A DNA stretch of 64,000 nt from Micromonospora sp. FIMYZ51 (GTDB taxonomy: Bacteria; Actinomycetota; Actinomycetes; Mycobacteriales; Micromonosporaceae): assembly GCF_038246755.1 (NCBI RefSeq), contig NZ_CP134706.1, positions 6,513,501 through 6,577,500 of the forward strand, read 5' to 3'. The position numbers and the translations under genes were made by a program. Of this stretch, positions 25,718 to 34,633 are shown one piece after another. The notes beneath the pieces were generated by a model. The model did not search any database. It had not been told where the DNA came from and saw only the letters and a list, made by a program, of their open reading frames with translations. How positions within the stretch are numbered: the first letter of the stretch is position 1; each line of letters opens with the position of its first letter.

Positions 25718-26021
25718 CCCGACGCGACCCGGCTGGCGCTTGACCCCAGCGGCTGGAGCCGCGCCGGACGGCTGGGACCTCGCCGGACGGCTGGGACCTC
25801 GCCGGACGGCTGGGACCTCGCCGCGCGGCCTGGACCTCGCCGGACGGCTGGGACCTCGCCGGACGGCTGGGACCTCGCCGCGCGGCCTGGAGCCGCGCCG
25901 GACGGGCTGGGACCTCGCCGCGCGGCTGGGGCAGGCTGGAGCCGCGCCGGGCAACCGGCAGGCTGGAGCCGCGCCGGGCGGGCTGGGTCGCGTCCGCTGG
26001 TTGGTCAGCGGGGTGGGTTGG
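25718..26021. repeat. 19-bp minisatellite and spacer
   Basis: Between the oxidoreductase and the TetR gene lie about a dozen imperfect copies (25747-25990) of GCCGGACGGCTGGGACCTC and variants (GCCGCGCGGCCTGGACCTC, GCCTGGAGCCGCGCC). Near 26000-26040 a second short tandem, GGTTGGTCAGCGGGGTG, runs into the end of the TetR gene. No gene is present. Confidence 0.85.
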
Positions 26022-26645
26022 TCAGCGGGGTGGGTTGGTCAGGCCGCGCAGGATCAGGGCCAGACCGCCGTCGAACTCGGCGTCCGGGTCGACCTGGCGG
26101 GCGGTGCGGGCGGTGTCGGCGAGGTGCGGGAACGCCTCCGGCGGGAGCTCGGCCAGTACCTCGGTGCCGCGCCCGGCGAGCGGACCCAGATGTTCCAGCT
26201 GGATCGCGCCGAGCAGGTAGCTGAGCAGCCCACGCAGGGCGACCACCCGTTGCGCACCGGTGAGCCCGGCCTCGGTCAACAGCCCGAGCAGCGTCTCCGT
26301 CCAGCGCAGCACGGCCCGGGAGCGGTGCCGATGCACAGGGACCAGGGCCGCCGTCGCCGGGTGGGCGGCGACGGCCGCGCGCATCCGCCGCACCATGACG
26401 GTGACGCGGTCGGCCCAGGGCAGGCCCGGATCGGGCGGTTGGTTGTCGACCCCGTCGAGCACCCGCTCCACGACCAGCCGTTCCAGCTCGCCGCGATCGT
26501 CGACGTAGCGGTAGAGGGCCATCGCGCTCATCGACAGCTCGGTGGCGACCGCCCGCATGGTGAACCCGGCGAGCCCGTCGCGGTCGATCACGGTCAACGC
26601 CGCCGAGGCGATCTGGTCGGGAGTCAGCGAGCGGGGCCGAGGCAT
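26022..26645 (-). CDS. TetR-family transcriptional regulator
   Basis: The 207-aa protein has a TetR DNA-binding domain at the N terminus (LTPDQIASAALTVIDRDG, GFTMRAVATELSMSAMALYR, YVDDRGELERL) and a helical C-terminal ligand domain. It is divergent from the peroxiredoxin-like gene across 60 nt holding a 23-bp palindrome, so it most likely represses that gene and itself. The last codons lie in a GC-rich tandem repeat (ending NPPR). Confidence 0.92.
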   Translation of the reverse strand: MPRPRSLTPDQIASAALTVIDRDGLAGFTMRAVATELSMSAMALYRYVDDRGELERLVVERVLDGVDNQPPDPGLPWADRVTVMVRRMRAAVAAHPATAALVPVHRHRSRAVLRWTETLLGLLTEAGLTGAQRVVALRGLLSYLLGAIQLEHLGPLAGRGTEVLAELPPEAFPHLADTARTARQVDPDAEFDGGLALILRGLTNPPR

Positions 26646-26649
26646 GGCC

Positions 26650-26693
26650 TTGACACCCTACTGCACTCTCGTAGGTATACGTTGTACGCCTAC
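26650..26693 (+). promoter_or_regulatory. Promoter and palindromic operator of the peroxiredoxin-like gene
   Basis: A -35 TTGACA lies at 26650-26655 and a -10 region (TAGGTA/GGTATA) follows about 17 nt later. Overlapping it, 26671-26693 is a palindrome with arms GTAGG, TAC and GTA, CCTAC (spacers 2, 3, 2 nt). Binding of the divergent TetR here would block RNA polymerase. Confidence 0.7.
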
Positions 26694-26705
26694 AAGGAGA
26701 GCCCA

Positions 26706-27260
26706 ATGCGATCCCAATCGATCGTGAGCACCCGGACGCTCACGCCCGTCAACGCCGGACCGGTCGAGTTACCCGACCCGCACCGGCTGGTCCACCTCCA
26801 GTTCCGCCGGTTCGCCGGCTGCCCGGTGTGCAACCTGCACCTGCGCTCGGTGGTAACCCGGCACGCCGAGATCGAGGCGGCGGGCGTACGAGAGGTGGTG
26901 CTCTTCCATTCACCCGCCGACGAGTTGCGCGAGCACGTCGCGGAGCTGCCGGTCGCCGTGGTCGCCGACCCGGACAAGCGGCTCTACCGGGAGTTCGGGG
27001 TCGAGTCGGGACGCCGGTCGCTGCTGGACCCCCGGGCCTGGCTGCCGATCCTCCGCGCGGTGCTGACCGGCGTGTGGCACGTGCTGCGCGGGCGCGAGAA
27101 GCTACCCGCCAGCACGCCGCACGGCGGGCGACTCGGCCTGCCCGCCGACTTCCTGATCGCCCCGGACGGGCGGATCGTCGCCGCCCACCATGGCCAGCAC
27201 GCCTACGACCAATGGTCGGTCGACACCCTGCTGGCGCTGGCCGGCTCGCACCGGCACTGA
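26706..27260 (+). CDS. Peroxiredoxin-like protein
   Basis: The 184-aa thioredoxin-fold protein has FRRFAGCPVCNLHLRS with a CxxC pair at the peroxidatic position, EVVLFHSPADELREHVAELP, VVADPDKRLYREFGVE and a late LPADFLIAPDGRIVAAHHG, typical of AhpC/TSA-like proteins. A peroxide or thiol-disulphide role is inferred. An AAGGAGA ribosome site precedes ATG 26706. It is probably controlled by the divergent TetR regulator. Its last 30 nt are the start of a 53-bp tandem duplication. Confidence 0.88.
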   Translation: MRSQSIVSTRTLTPVNAGPVELPDPHRLVHLQFRRFAGCPVCNLHLRSVVTRHAEIEAAGVREVVLFHSPADELREHVAELPVAVVADPDKRLYREFGVESGRRSLLDPRAWLPILRAVLTGVWHVLRGREKLPASTPHGGRLGLPADFLIAPDGRIVAAHHGQHAYDQWSVDTLLALAGSHRH

Positions 27261-27336
27261 CGCCCGGAGCCGGGACTGCCCACCTGGCGCTGGCCGGCTC
27301 GCACCGGCACTGACGCCCGGTGCCGGGACTGCCCAC
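27231..27336 (+). repeat. 53-bp tandem duplication including a stop codon
   Basis: 27231-27283 and 27284-27336 are identical except one base (GGAGCC versus GGTGCC). The unit covers the last codons of the peroxiredoxin-like gene (LALAGSHRH), its TGA and 23 nt beyond. The second copy is outside the gene. Confidence 0.9.
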
Positions 27337-27369
27337 CAGAAGCGACGCGCACTCCCGGCACCACCGGGA

Positions 27370-28164
27370 TCACTCGGGGCGGGTCCAGGCGAAGCGCGGC
27401 GGGCGACGTTCGTGGAACGCGGCGACACCCTCCTGGGCCTCGCCGCTGTCCCGCATCTGCCGGTACCACCAGGCGACCCGGTCGTCGTCCGCGCGGCCGT
27501 CGACGATCTCCTTCGCGGCGGCGACGCTCAGCTGCGAACGGTCCGCGATGGTGCGGGTGAGCCCGGCGACCCGGGCAGTCAGCTCGGCGTCGGGCAGCAC
27601 CTCGTCGACCAGGCCGATCCGCAGCGCGCGACCGGCATCCACCAGGTCGCCGGTGAACAGCAGGTACTTGGTCGCCGCCGGGCCCACCAGCCGGGCCAGC
27701 CGGCGGGTGGTGGGTGCCGCATAGACCACCCCGAGCCGGGCCGGCGGTACGCCGAACCTCGCGCCCTCGGCGGCGATCCGCAGATCGCAGGCGACGGCGA
27801 GCTGGCAGCCGCCGCCGACACAGGCCCCCTGGATGGCGGCCACGGTCGGCTTGGCGAAGGCGGCGAGCCGTTCCTCGGCCGCGACCGCGATGCCGAGGTC
27901 GTCGGTGAGCAACTCGTCCGGGGAGCCCAGATCCGCACCGGCGCAGAAGGTCCCCTCGGCGCCGGTGAGCACGAGGACGCGTACCGCCGGATCGGCCTCC
28001 AAGCCGTCGAGCAGCACCGGCAGTTGTCGCCACATGGCCGGGGTGAGGGCATTGCGCCGGTCCGGGTTACGGATCACCACGGTGGCCACCGGACCCGTCA
28101 CCTCGACCGTCAGCTCGGCGTCCGCCAAGACCACCGTCACCGCCCCTCCGACCGGCCGGCTCAC
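27370..28164 (-). CDS. Crotonase (enoyl-CoA hydratase/isomerase) family protein
   Basis: The 264-aa protein has the crotonase CoA pocket FCAGADLG and oxyanion-hole segment GACVGGGCQLAVACDLRIAA. Both catalytic glutamates of true enoyl-CoA hydratases appear replaced: GGGCxLA carries Gln, and the usual PE pair reads PP in RFGVPPARLGV. It is therefore more likely an isomerase or another crotonase activity acting on a CoA ester. ATG 28164 gives a short N-terminal extension. No fatty-acid genes are adjacent. Confidence 0.88.
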   Translation of the reverse strand: MSRPVGGAVTVVLADAELTVEVTGPVATVVIRNPDRRNALTPAMWRQLPVLLDGLEADPAVRVLVLTGAEGTFCAGADLGSPDELLTDDLGIAVAAEERLAAFAKPTVAAIQGACVGGGCQLAVACDLRIAAEGARFGVPPARLGVVYAAPTTRRLARLVGPAATKYLLFTGDLVDAGRALRIGLVDEVLPDAELTARVAGLTRTIADRSQLSVAAAKEIVDGRADDDRVAWWYRQMRDSGEAQEGVAAFHERRPPRFAWTRPE

Positions 28165-28280
28165 GACTTCGTACCGGCGTTGGCCGCGAGGTTAGCCTGC
28201 CCGCCGCCCACCGCTGACTGGGCCGGTGGGCGGTGGCGTCATCTCGCCGTGTCCGCTCGGTGTGCCGTGCGTGTTACGGA

Positions 28281-28357
28281 TGGAGCCCCCGGCCGGGATC
28301 GAACCGGCGACATCCCGCTTACAAGGCGGGTGCTCTGGCCAGCTGAGCTACAGGGGC
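28281..28357 (-). tRNA. tRNA-Thr(TGT)
   Basis: The 77-nt minus-strand gene folds as a cloverleaf: acceptor GCCCCTG pairs with CGGGGGC (one G-T), D-arm TAGCTCAGCTGG, anticodon stem CCCGC/GCGGG with loop CTTGTAA (anticodon TGT), T-arm GCCGG-TTCGATC-CCGGC, and an encoded CCA end. It decodes ACA (Thr). Confidence 0.95.
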
Positions 28358-28679
28358 GCTGTGCCGTGGTCAGCATAGCGACCGACGTCCGCTTTTCCCG
28401 CTCGGCAGGGGTCCCGAGCACGGGAAACGTCAACAAGCTGACCTGTGAGCGTCGATTCGTGTTCGAGCGTGCCCGAGTGACCGGTATGCGAATGCTTCTG
28501 ATCCCATCAACGGTCCCGCATCTTGGCAGCGCGGCAAAAGCCGTTTACCGTGCAGTGACACGGACGACATGGGCTGGCCCCTGGCGGCCGTGGCGCCGGC
28601 ACGGGCCCCTTCGTGCCGGTCGCTCCTTCACTCGGATCGTCCGGCACGTTCCTGCCGGTGAAAGGAAGCGTCTCCCCTC
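28358..28679. promoter_or_regulatory. Leader region of msiK with two hairpins
   Basis: No gene is present. Close to msiK are two stems: CCGGCACG with CGTGCCGG (28596-28619) and CCGGCA with TGCCGG (28641-28658). A GAAAGGAAG ribosome site follows. The first part, next to the tRNA, shows no clear promoter hexamers. Confidence 0.4.
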
Positions 28680-29771
<1,092 letters not shown>

Positions 29772-29781
29772 CCTAGCAGGG

Positions 29782-29816
29782 AAGAAGGGGGCGGCCCACC
29801 GGCCGCCCCCTTCTTT
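29782..29816 (+). terminator. Intrinsic terminator of msiK
   Basis: A perfect 15-bp stem AAGAAGGGGGCGGCC / GGCCGCCCCCTTCTT with a 4-nt CACC loop starts 11 nt after the stop. The 3' arm ends TTCTTTCG. Confidence 0.93.
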
Positions 29817-29842
29817 CGTGTCCCTGCCGCCCGGTCCCGTAG

Positions 29843-29896
29843 CCCAGCGGCGCCCGACAGCCCAGCGGCGCCCGACAGCCCAGCGGCGCCCGACAG
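29843..29896 (+). repeat. 18-bp tandem repeat, three copies
   Basis: CCCAGCGGCGCCCGACAG is repeated three times without change. A degenerate continuation runs to the stop of rlmB. It is non-coding, at the convergent ends of msiK and rlmB. Confidence 0.9.
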
Positions 29897-29954
29897 CCCG
29901 GCAGCCCAGCCCCTCGGCGGCCAGCGACCCAGCAGCCCAACGAACCCCGGCGGC

Positions 29955-31079
29955 TCAGCCCTCGGCGGCCCGGCGGCGAGCCACCTCGGCGAGGGTGACC
30001 GCAGCAGCCACGCTCGCGTTAAGCGACTCCACCTCGGAGACCATCGGGATGCTGACGGTCAGGTCGCAGGTCTGCCCGACCAGCCGGGACAGCCCTCGGC
30101 CCTCCGAGCCGACCACCACGACCAGCGGACCGACCGCAGCCTCCAGGTCGTACAGGTCGGTGTCGCCGTCGGCGTCCAGGCCGACAAGCATGAAGCCGGC
30201 GTCCCGACAGGCCTTCAACGACCGGGTCAGGTTGGTGACCTGAGCCACCGGGATCCGGGCCGCCGCGCCGGCACTGGTCCGCCAGGCGGTCGCGGTGATC
30301 CCGGCCGCCCGCCGCTCCGGTACGAAGACGCCCTGCGCGCCGAACGCGGCAGCCGACCGGATCACCGCGCCCAGATTGCGCGGGTCGGTCACCCCGTCCA
30401 GCGCCACCAGCAGCGGCGCCGGCTGTTCCAGCGCGGCGGCGACCAGATCCTCGAACGGCTCGTACGCGAACGGCGGCACCTGGAGACCGACGCCCTGGTG
30501 CAGCACGCCCCCGGTCATCCGGTCCAACTCGGCGCGGCTGATCTCCAGGATGGCGATGCCCCGGTCGGCCGCGGTCCGGACGGTCTCCTTCACCCGGTCG
30601 TCGACGTCGATGCCTTGGGCCGTGTAGAGCGCGGTGGCCGGCACGTGGGCGCGCAGCGCCTCCAGTACCGGGTTACGGCCGACCAGCAGCTCGGGTGCGT
30701 CCTTCGCCGGGTTGGACTTGCGCCCCGGCGCGACCCGGGGTCCGCCCCGCGCGGCGGGTTGCCGGCCGCGGACCGGCTTGCCTGTCGCGGTGGTGCCCCG
30801 ACCGCCGCCCTTGCCCCAGGTGGTGTCCTTGCTGCCGGGCTTGCCGATCTTCGGGGCACGCCCCTCCTCGGCCGCCGCCCGACGTTCCTTCTCCTGCTTC
30901 CAGGCGGTGCGCTGGGGCAGCTTCTCCGTGCCGGAGTACCCCTTGTGCCAGGGCCGTTCGTCGGCGGGCAGGGTCCGTCCACGTCCGGCGAGGGAATCCC
31001 GGTTCTTACCACCGGACCCCTTCGGGGCACCTGCCTTGGACGTGGTCCGCCGGCCACGGCGTTGCGAATTGCCGGCCAT
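29955..31079 (-). CDS. rlmB: TrmH/SpoU-family 23S rRNA (guanosine-2'-O)-methyltransferase
   Basis: The 374-aa protein has a basic, disordered N-terminal extension of about 125 residues (rich in Lys, Arg and Gly), then the RlmB substrate-binding domain from [14 protein letters not shown], and a SPOUT knot with [34 protein letters not shown] and [18 protein letters not shown]. It should 2'-O-methylate a guanosine in the peptidyl-transferase region of 23S rRNA using SAM. It overlaps the stop of cysS by 3 nt (ATGA), so the two are translated together. Confidence 0.93.
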   Translation of the reverse strand: MAGNSQRRGRRTTSKAGAPKGSGGKNRDSLAGRGRTLPADERPWHKGYSGTEKLPQRTAWKQEKERRAAAEEGRAPKIGKPGSKDTTWGKGGGRGTTATGKPVRGRQPAARGGPRVAPGRKSNPAKDAPELLVGRNPVLEALRAHVPATALYTAQGIDVDDRVKETVRTAADRGIAILEISRAELDRMTGGVLHQGVGLQVPPFAYEPFEDLVAAALEQPAPLLVALDGVTDPRNLGAVIRSAAAFGAQGVFVPERRAAGITATAWRTSAGAAARIPVAQVTNLTRSLKACRDAGFMLVGLDADGDTDLYDLEAAVGPLVVVVGSEGRGLSRLVGQTCDLTVSIPMVSEVESLNASVAAAVTLAEVARRRAAEG

Positions 31080-32494
31080 CAGTCATGCTCTCCAATTGTC
31101 CAGCGCGGGCCCTGTGGGGTGTCCTCGACCACCACGCCGGCCCGCTTGAGCTGATCCCGTAGCGCGTCGGCGGCGGCCCAGTCCTTGCGGACCCGGGCCT
31201 GCGCACGCTGTTCCAGGGCCAGGGCGACCAGGGAGTCCACCACACCACGGAGGTCACTCGTCCGGGCCCCACCGGTCCACGCCGGGTCGAGGGGGTCGAC
31301 GCCGAGGATATCCAGCATCATGCGCACACTGCCGAGCGCCGTGCGTACGGTCACATCGTCGCCGCCGGCCAGCGCGTTGTTGCCGTCGCGCAGCACCTCG
31401 TGCAGGACGGCCAGTGCGGCCGAGGTGTTCAGGTCGTCGTCCATCGCCGCGGCGAACCCGGCCGGCAGTTCACCGAGCTGACCGGCGCCCACCCGCTCGA
31501 CCGCGCGCTGCACGAAACCCTCGATCCGCCGGTACGCGACGGCCGCCTCGCGCAGCGCCTCCTCGGAGTAGTCGATCCGGGAGCGGTAGTGCGCGGCGAC
31601 GTAGTAGTAGCGCAGCTCGACCGGGCGAACCCCGAGCGAGGCGACGTAGGCGAGGTCGAGGGCGTTGCCCAGCGACTTGCCCATCTTGGTCCCGCCGATG
31701 CCGAGCAGACCATGGTGCACCCAGTACCGGGCAAAGGGCAGGTCGGCGGCCTGGGACTGGGCCACCTCGTTCTCGTGGTGCGGGAAGATCAGGTCGAGCC
31801 CGCCGCCGTGGATGTCGAACTCGGCACCGAGGTAACGCCAGCACATCGCCGAGCACTCGATGTGCCAGCCCGGACGGCCCCGCCCCCACGGCGACGGCCA
31901 GTAGGCGTCCGCCGGCTCGTCCGGTTTGGCGCCTTTCCAGAGCGCGAAGTCGCGCGGGTCCCGCTTGCCGCGCTCGGGGGCGTCGCACGCGGACTGCATG
32001 TCGTCGGGCGACTGGTGGGAGAGCGCGCCGTAGGCCGGCCACGAGCGCACGTCGAAGTACACGTCGCCGGAGTCGTCGGTGGCCGGGTAGGCGTGCCCCC
32101 GCTCGATCAACCGGGCGATCAGTTCGTGCATCTCGGGGATGTGTCCGGTGGCCCGCGGCTCGTAGGTCGGCGGCAGCACGTTCAACGCCCGGTACGCCGC
32201 GGCAAGCGTCAGCTCGTTGCCGTACGCGATCGACCAGAACGGTCGATCCTGCTCCTGCGCCTTGACCAGGATCTTGTCGTCGATGTCGGTAACGTTGCGG
32301 ATGAAGGTGACCTCGTAGCCGGCGGCCAGCAGCCAGCGACGCAGCACGTCATAGTTGACGCCGGAGCGAAGGTGGCCGATGTGCGGCGGCGCCTGCAGGG
32401 TGAGCCCACACAGGTAGACCCCCACCTTGCCGGCTTCCCGCGGAACGAAGTCCCGCACCGATCGGGTGGCGGTGTCATACAGGCGTAGCGTCAC
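31079..32494 (-). CDS. cysS: Cysteinyl-tRNA synthetase
   Basis: The 471-aa class I synthetase has a Cys zinc ligand in [13 protein letters not shown]-type [38 protein letters not shown], the [14 protein letters not shown] block and the KMSKS-type KMGKSLGNA. Length and motifs fit CysS rather than the shorter mycothiol ligase MshC. GTG 32494 ([12 protein letters not shown]) is the natural start; longer upstream frames are not homologous. Downstream rlmB is translationally coupled. Confidence 0.96.
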   Translation of the reverse strand: MTLRLYDTATRSVRDFVPREAGKVGVYLCGLTLQAPPHIGHLRSGVNYDVLRRWLLAAGYEVTFIRNVTDIDDKILVKAQEQDRPFWSIAYGNELTLAAAYRALNVLPPTYEPRATGHIPEMHELIARLIERGHAYPATDDSGDVYFDVRSWPAYGALSHQSPDDMQSACDAPERGKRDPRDFALWKGAKPDEPADAYWPSPWGRGRPGWHIECSAMCWRYLGAEFDIHGGGLDLIFPHHENEVAQSQAADLPFARYWVHHGLLGIGGTKMGKSLGNALDLAYVASLGVRPVELRYYYVAAHYRSRIDYSEEALREAAVAYRRIEGFVQRAVERVGAGQLGELPAGFAAAMDDDLNTSAALAVLHEVLRDGNNALAGGDDVTVRTALGSVRMMLDILGVDPLDPAWTGGARTSDLRGVVDSLVALALEQRAQARVRKDWAAADALRDQLKRAGVVVEDTPQGPRWTIGEHD

Positions 32495-32557
32495 CGTACA
32501 AGGGTAGCCGTCCGTGGTTTCCCCGGTCCGCCGGAGCCGGGTCGTACGCTGCTGGTC

Positions 32558-33325
32558 GTGAATTCCCCACCGGCCTTCGACGCCGACCCGGAACCCGCCG
32601 CCCGCCGTGCTGAGCCGGGGCCGTCCGCCGCGCCCGGCGATGCGGCGGCGGCACCCGCCACCACCCGTGGCGCGCCGGGGCCACCCGTGACGGCCGGTGG
32701 TGAGACGGCGCAGACGTTGGATCGCGGCCTGCGGCTGTTGCATCTGGTCGCGGACGCGCCGGGTGGGCTGACCGTCACCGAGGCGGCGAGCCGGTTGGGC
32801 ATCGGGCGGGCAGCCGTCTACCGGCTGGTCGCGCCGTTGGCCGGGCACGGCCTGCTGCGCCGCGACAACGCCGGCCGGCTCCGCCTCGGCGCGGGCGTGC
32901 TGCACCTGGCGCGGCGTGCCCAGCCACTGCTGGCCGAGGGGGCGCTTCCCGCACTGCGGCGACTCGCCGAACAGGCCGGGGCCACCGCCCATCTCACCGT
33001 GGTCGAGGGCGGCGAAGGCGTCGCGCTGGCGGTGGTCGAGCCGAGTTGGACGTCGTTTCACGTGGCGTATCGGACCGGTGCCCGGCATCCGCTGGAACGC
33101 GGCGCGGCCGGCCAGGCCATCCTGGCTGGCCGGACCGGCGACGCCGGCCCGGTCAGCACCGTCGGCGAGTTGCAACCCGGTGCGTACGGGGTGGCGGCAC
33201 CGGTGCTCGGCGTGCCCGGCCTGGAGGCGAGCGTAGGAGTCGTCGCCCTGGCCCCGCTGGACACCGAGACAGTCGGCGCCCAGGTGCTGGCCGCCGCCAC
33301 CGCCGTCGCCACCGCCCTGACCTGA
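32558..33325 (+). CDS. IclR-family transcriptional regulator
   Basis: The 255-aa protein has a roughly 50-residue Pro/Ala-rich N-terminal extension, an IclR winged helix ([40 protein letters not shown]) and a C-terminal effector domain with [18 protein letters not shown] and [15 protein letters not shown]. It is divergent from cysS. The regulated pathway is unknown; IclR proteins often govern aromatic or carbon catabolism. Confidence 0.9.
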   Translation: MNSPPAFDADPEPAARRAEPGPSAAPGDAAAAPATTRGAPGPPVTAGGETAQTLDRGLRLLHLVADAPGGLTVTEAASRLGIGRAAVYRLVAPLAGHGLLRRDNAGRLRLGAGVLHLARRAQPLLAEGALPALRRLAEQAGATAHLTVVEGGEGVALAVVEPSWTSFHVAYRTGARHPLERGAAGQAILAGRTGDAGPVSTVGELQPGAYGVAAPVLGVPGLEASVGVVALAPLDTETVGAQVLAAATAVATALT

Positions 33326-33530
33326 CCTGACCCGGGGGTGTGCTCCGTTCCGACGGAATGGCGGTATCCGTCGCCGTCGGATAGCGCTACTCCGTCGAAA
33401 CGCAACCACCGCCGTGCCCGTACCACACGGGCGGGCAGAATGGTGGCTGTCCACAGGAGCGGCTGATCTTGGAGACGCTGGTTGTCCACAGGGGCCTCCC
33501 GGGGCCCGCGTCAGGCCGCACGGTGGAGAC

Positions 33531-34559
33531 ATGCCTCCTTCCCCACCCCGACCCGCCGCGCTCGCCGGGCAGGTGTTTCGCGGCTCCGAGGCGATCCGGG
33601 ACCGCCTGCTGACCCGGCACCAGCTTCGTGGGGCGTCATGGGTCCGCCTGATGCACGACGTCTACGCCGACGCCCGTCTCGAGCGAGATCACGAGTTGCT
33701 CTGCCGGGCGGCCTCGCTACGGCTGCCACCCGACGTGATGGTGGCCGGGCCGTCAGCGGCCTACCTGCACGGCGTCGAGCACGCCGCATCGTTCACCGAC
33801 GACGTGCACGTCCTCGCGCCCGTGCAACTGCGACTCGGTTCGCAGCGTCGCATTCGCGTGCACACCCTCGGTCCACGTCGTCCGCTGACCGTCGACGCCA
33901 GCGGGCCGCAGCATCCCGGGCCAGCCCAGGGCGCAGCCGAGCACTTCCCACTCCGAGCAGCCCCGACGCCCTCGGCGGGCGGTCCACTCACCGCTCTAGC
34001 CCAGCCGGATACGACGGCCAATCCATCCAGCGCGCTGCCCAGATCGAATGCGGTGCACGCCGCCTGGGAATGTGCGGTGTGGCTGGAGCCGGTCCGTGCT
34101 GTGAGCATCATCGACGCCCTGCTACGGCAGGACCTGGTCGACTGGACCGGGCTCGACGTCGTCGCCAGTGCGAACGCGACCCGGCCGGGCGGCCGGCGGG
34201 CGGTGTGGGTGTTCGGTCTGGCCGATCCGGGGGCGCAGTCCCCACCGGAGTCACAGCTACGGGTCCGGCTCGTACTGGCCGGGCTGCCCCGGCCGGTCAC
34301 CCAGCATCCGGTGCGGTTGTCCAATGGACGGGTCCTGCACCCTGACCTGTCCTGGCCCGAACACCGGGTGGCCGTCGAGTACGACGGACTCTGGCACCGT
34401 GACCCCGACCAGATCCACCTCGATCGGCAACGGCTCAGCCAGCTGGTCGGGGCCGGCTGGCGGGTGCTGCACGTGACCAGTCGACGCCTGCACCGCGACT
34501 TTCCCGGGATACTGCGGGAGGTCAGGGCCGCCCTCGCCAACGCGGGATGGCGCCGATGA
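33531..34559 (+). CDS. DUF559/AbiEi-like protein with VSR-type endonuclease fold
   Basis: The 342-aa protein has an N-terminal region like AbiEi antitoxin-type proteins ([35 protein letters not shown]) and a C-terminal PD-(D/E)xK-like region: [52 protein letters not shown]. The Glu, Asp and ExD-like residues fit a VSR/DUF559 nuclease core. Such proteins are common in actinomycetes and their role is unknown. ATG 33531 follows GGTGGAGAC. Similar hairpins flank the gene (about 33350 and 34576). Confidence 0.78.
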   Translation: MPPSPPRPAALAGQVFRGSEAIRDRLLTRHQLRGASWVRLMHDVYADARLERDHELLCRAASLRLPPDVMVAGPSAAYLHGVEHAASFTDDVHVLAPVQLRLGSQRRIRVHTLGPRRPLTVDASGPQHPGPAQGAAEHFPLRAAPTPSAGGPLTALAQPDTTANPSSALPRSNAVHAAWECAVWLEPVRAVSIIDALLRQDLVDWTGLDVVASANATRPGGRRAVWVFGLADPGAQSPPESQLRVRLVLAGLPRPVTQHPVRLSNGRVLHPDLSWPEHRVAVEYDGLWHRDPDQIHLDRQRLSQLVGAGWRVLHVTSRRLHRDFPGILREVRAALANAGWRR

Positions 34560-34575
34560 TCCTCTCCGTACCGCC

Positions 34576-34614
34576 GGAATGGCGGCTACCCAGCCTCCGG
34601 GTAACCGCCATTCC
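34576..34614. terminator. Bidirectional hairpin between convergent genes
   Basis: GGAATGGCGG-C-TACCC pairs with GGGTA-A-CCGCCATTCC around a 7-nt loop. It lies between the stops of the DUF559-like gene and the protease gene. A related but weaker stem lies at about 33355-33395, upstream of the DUF559-like gene. Confidence 0.75.
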
Positions 34615-34633
34615 GACAAAACGGTGCTCGGGA

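Noticed and set aside
25747..25990. CRISPR-like array
   Set aside because: The 19-bp units are directly adjacent with no unique spacers and no cas genes; it is a minisatellite.
28281..28357. tRNA as the attachment site of the genomic island
   Set aside because: It is 6 kb beyond the right repeat and intact, with no duplicated 3' end in the island.
31079..33532. Much longer cysS reading frame starting near 33532
   Set aside because: Only the part from GTG 32494 is homologous to CysS; the rest overlaps the IclR gene on the other strand.
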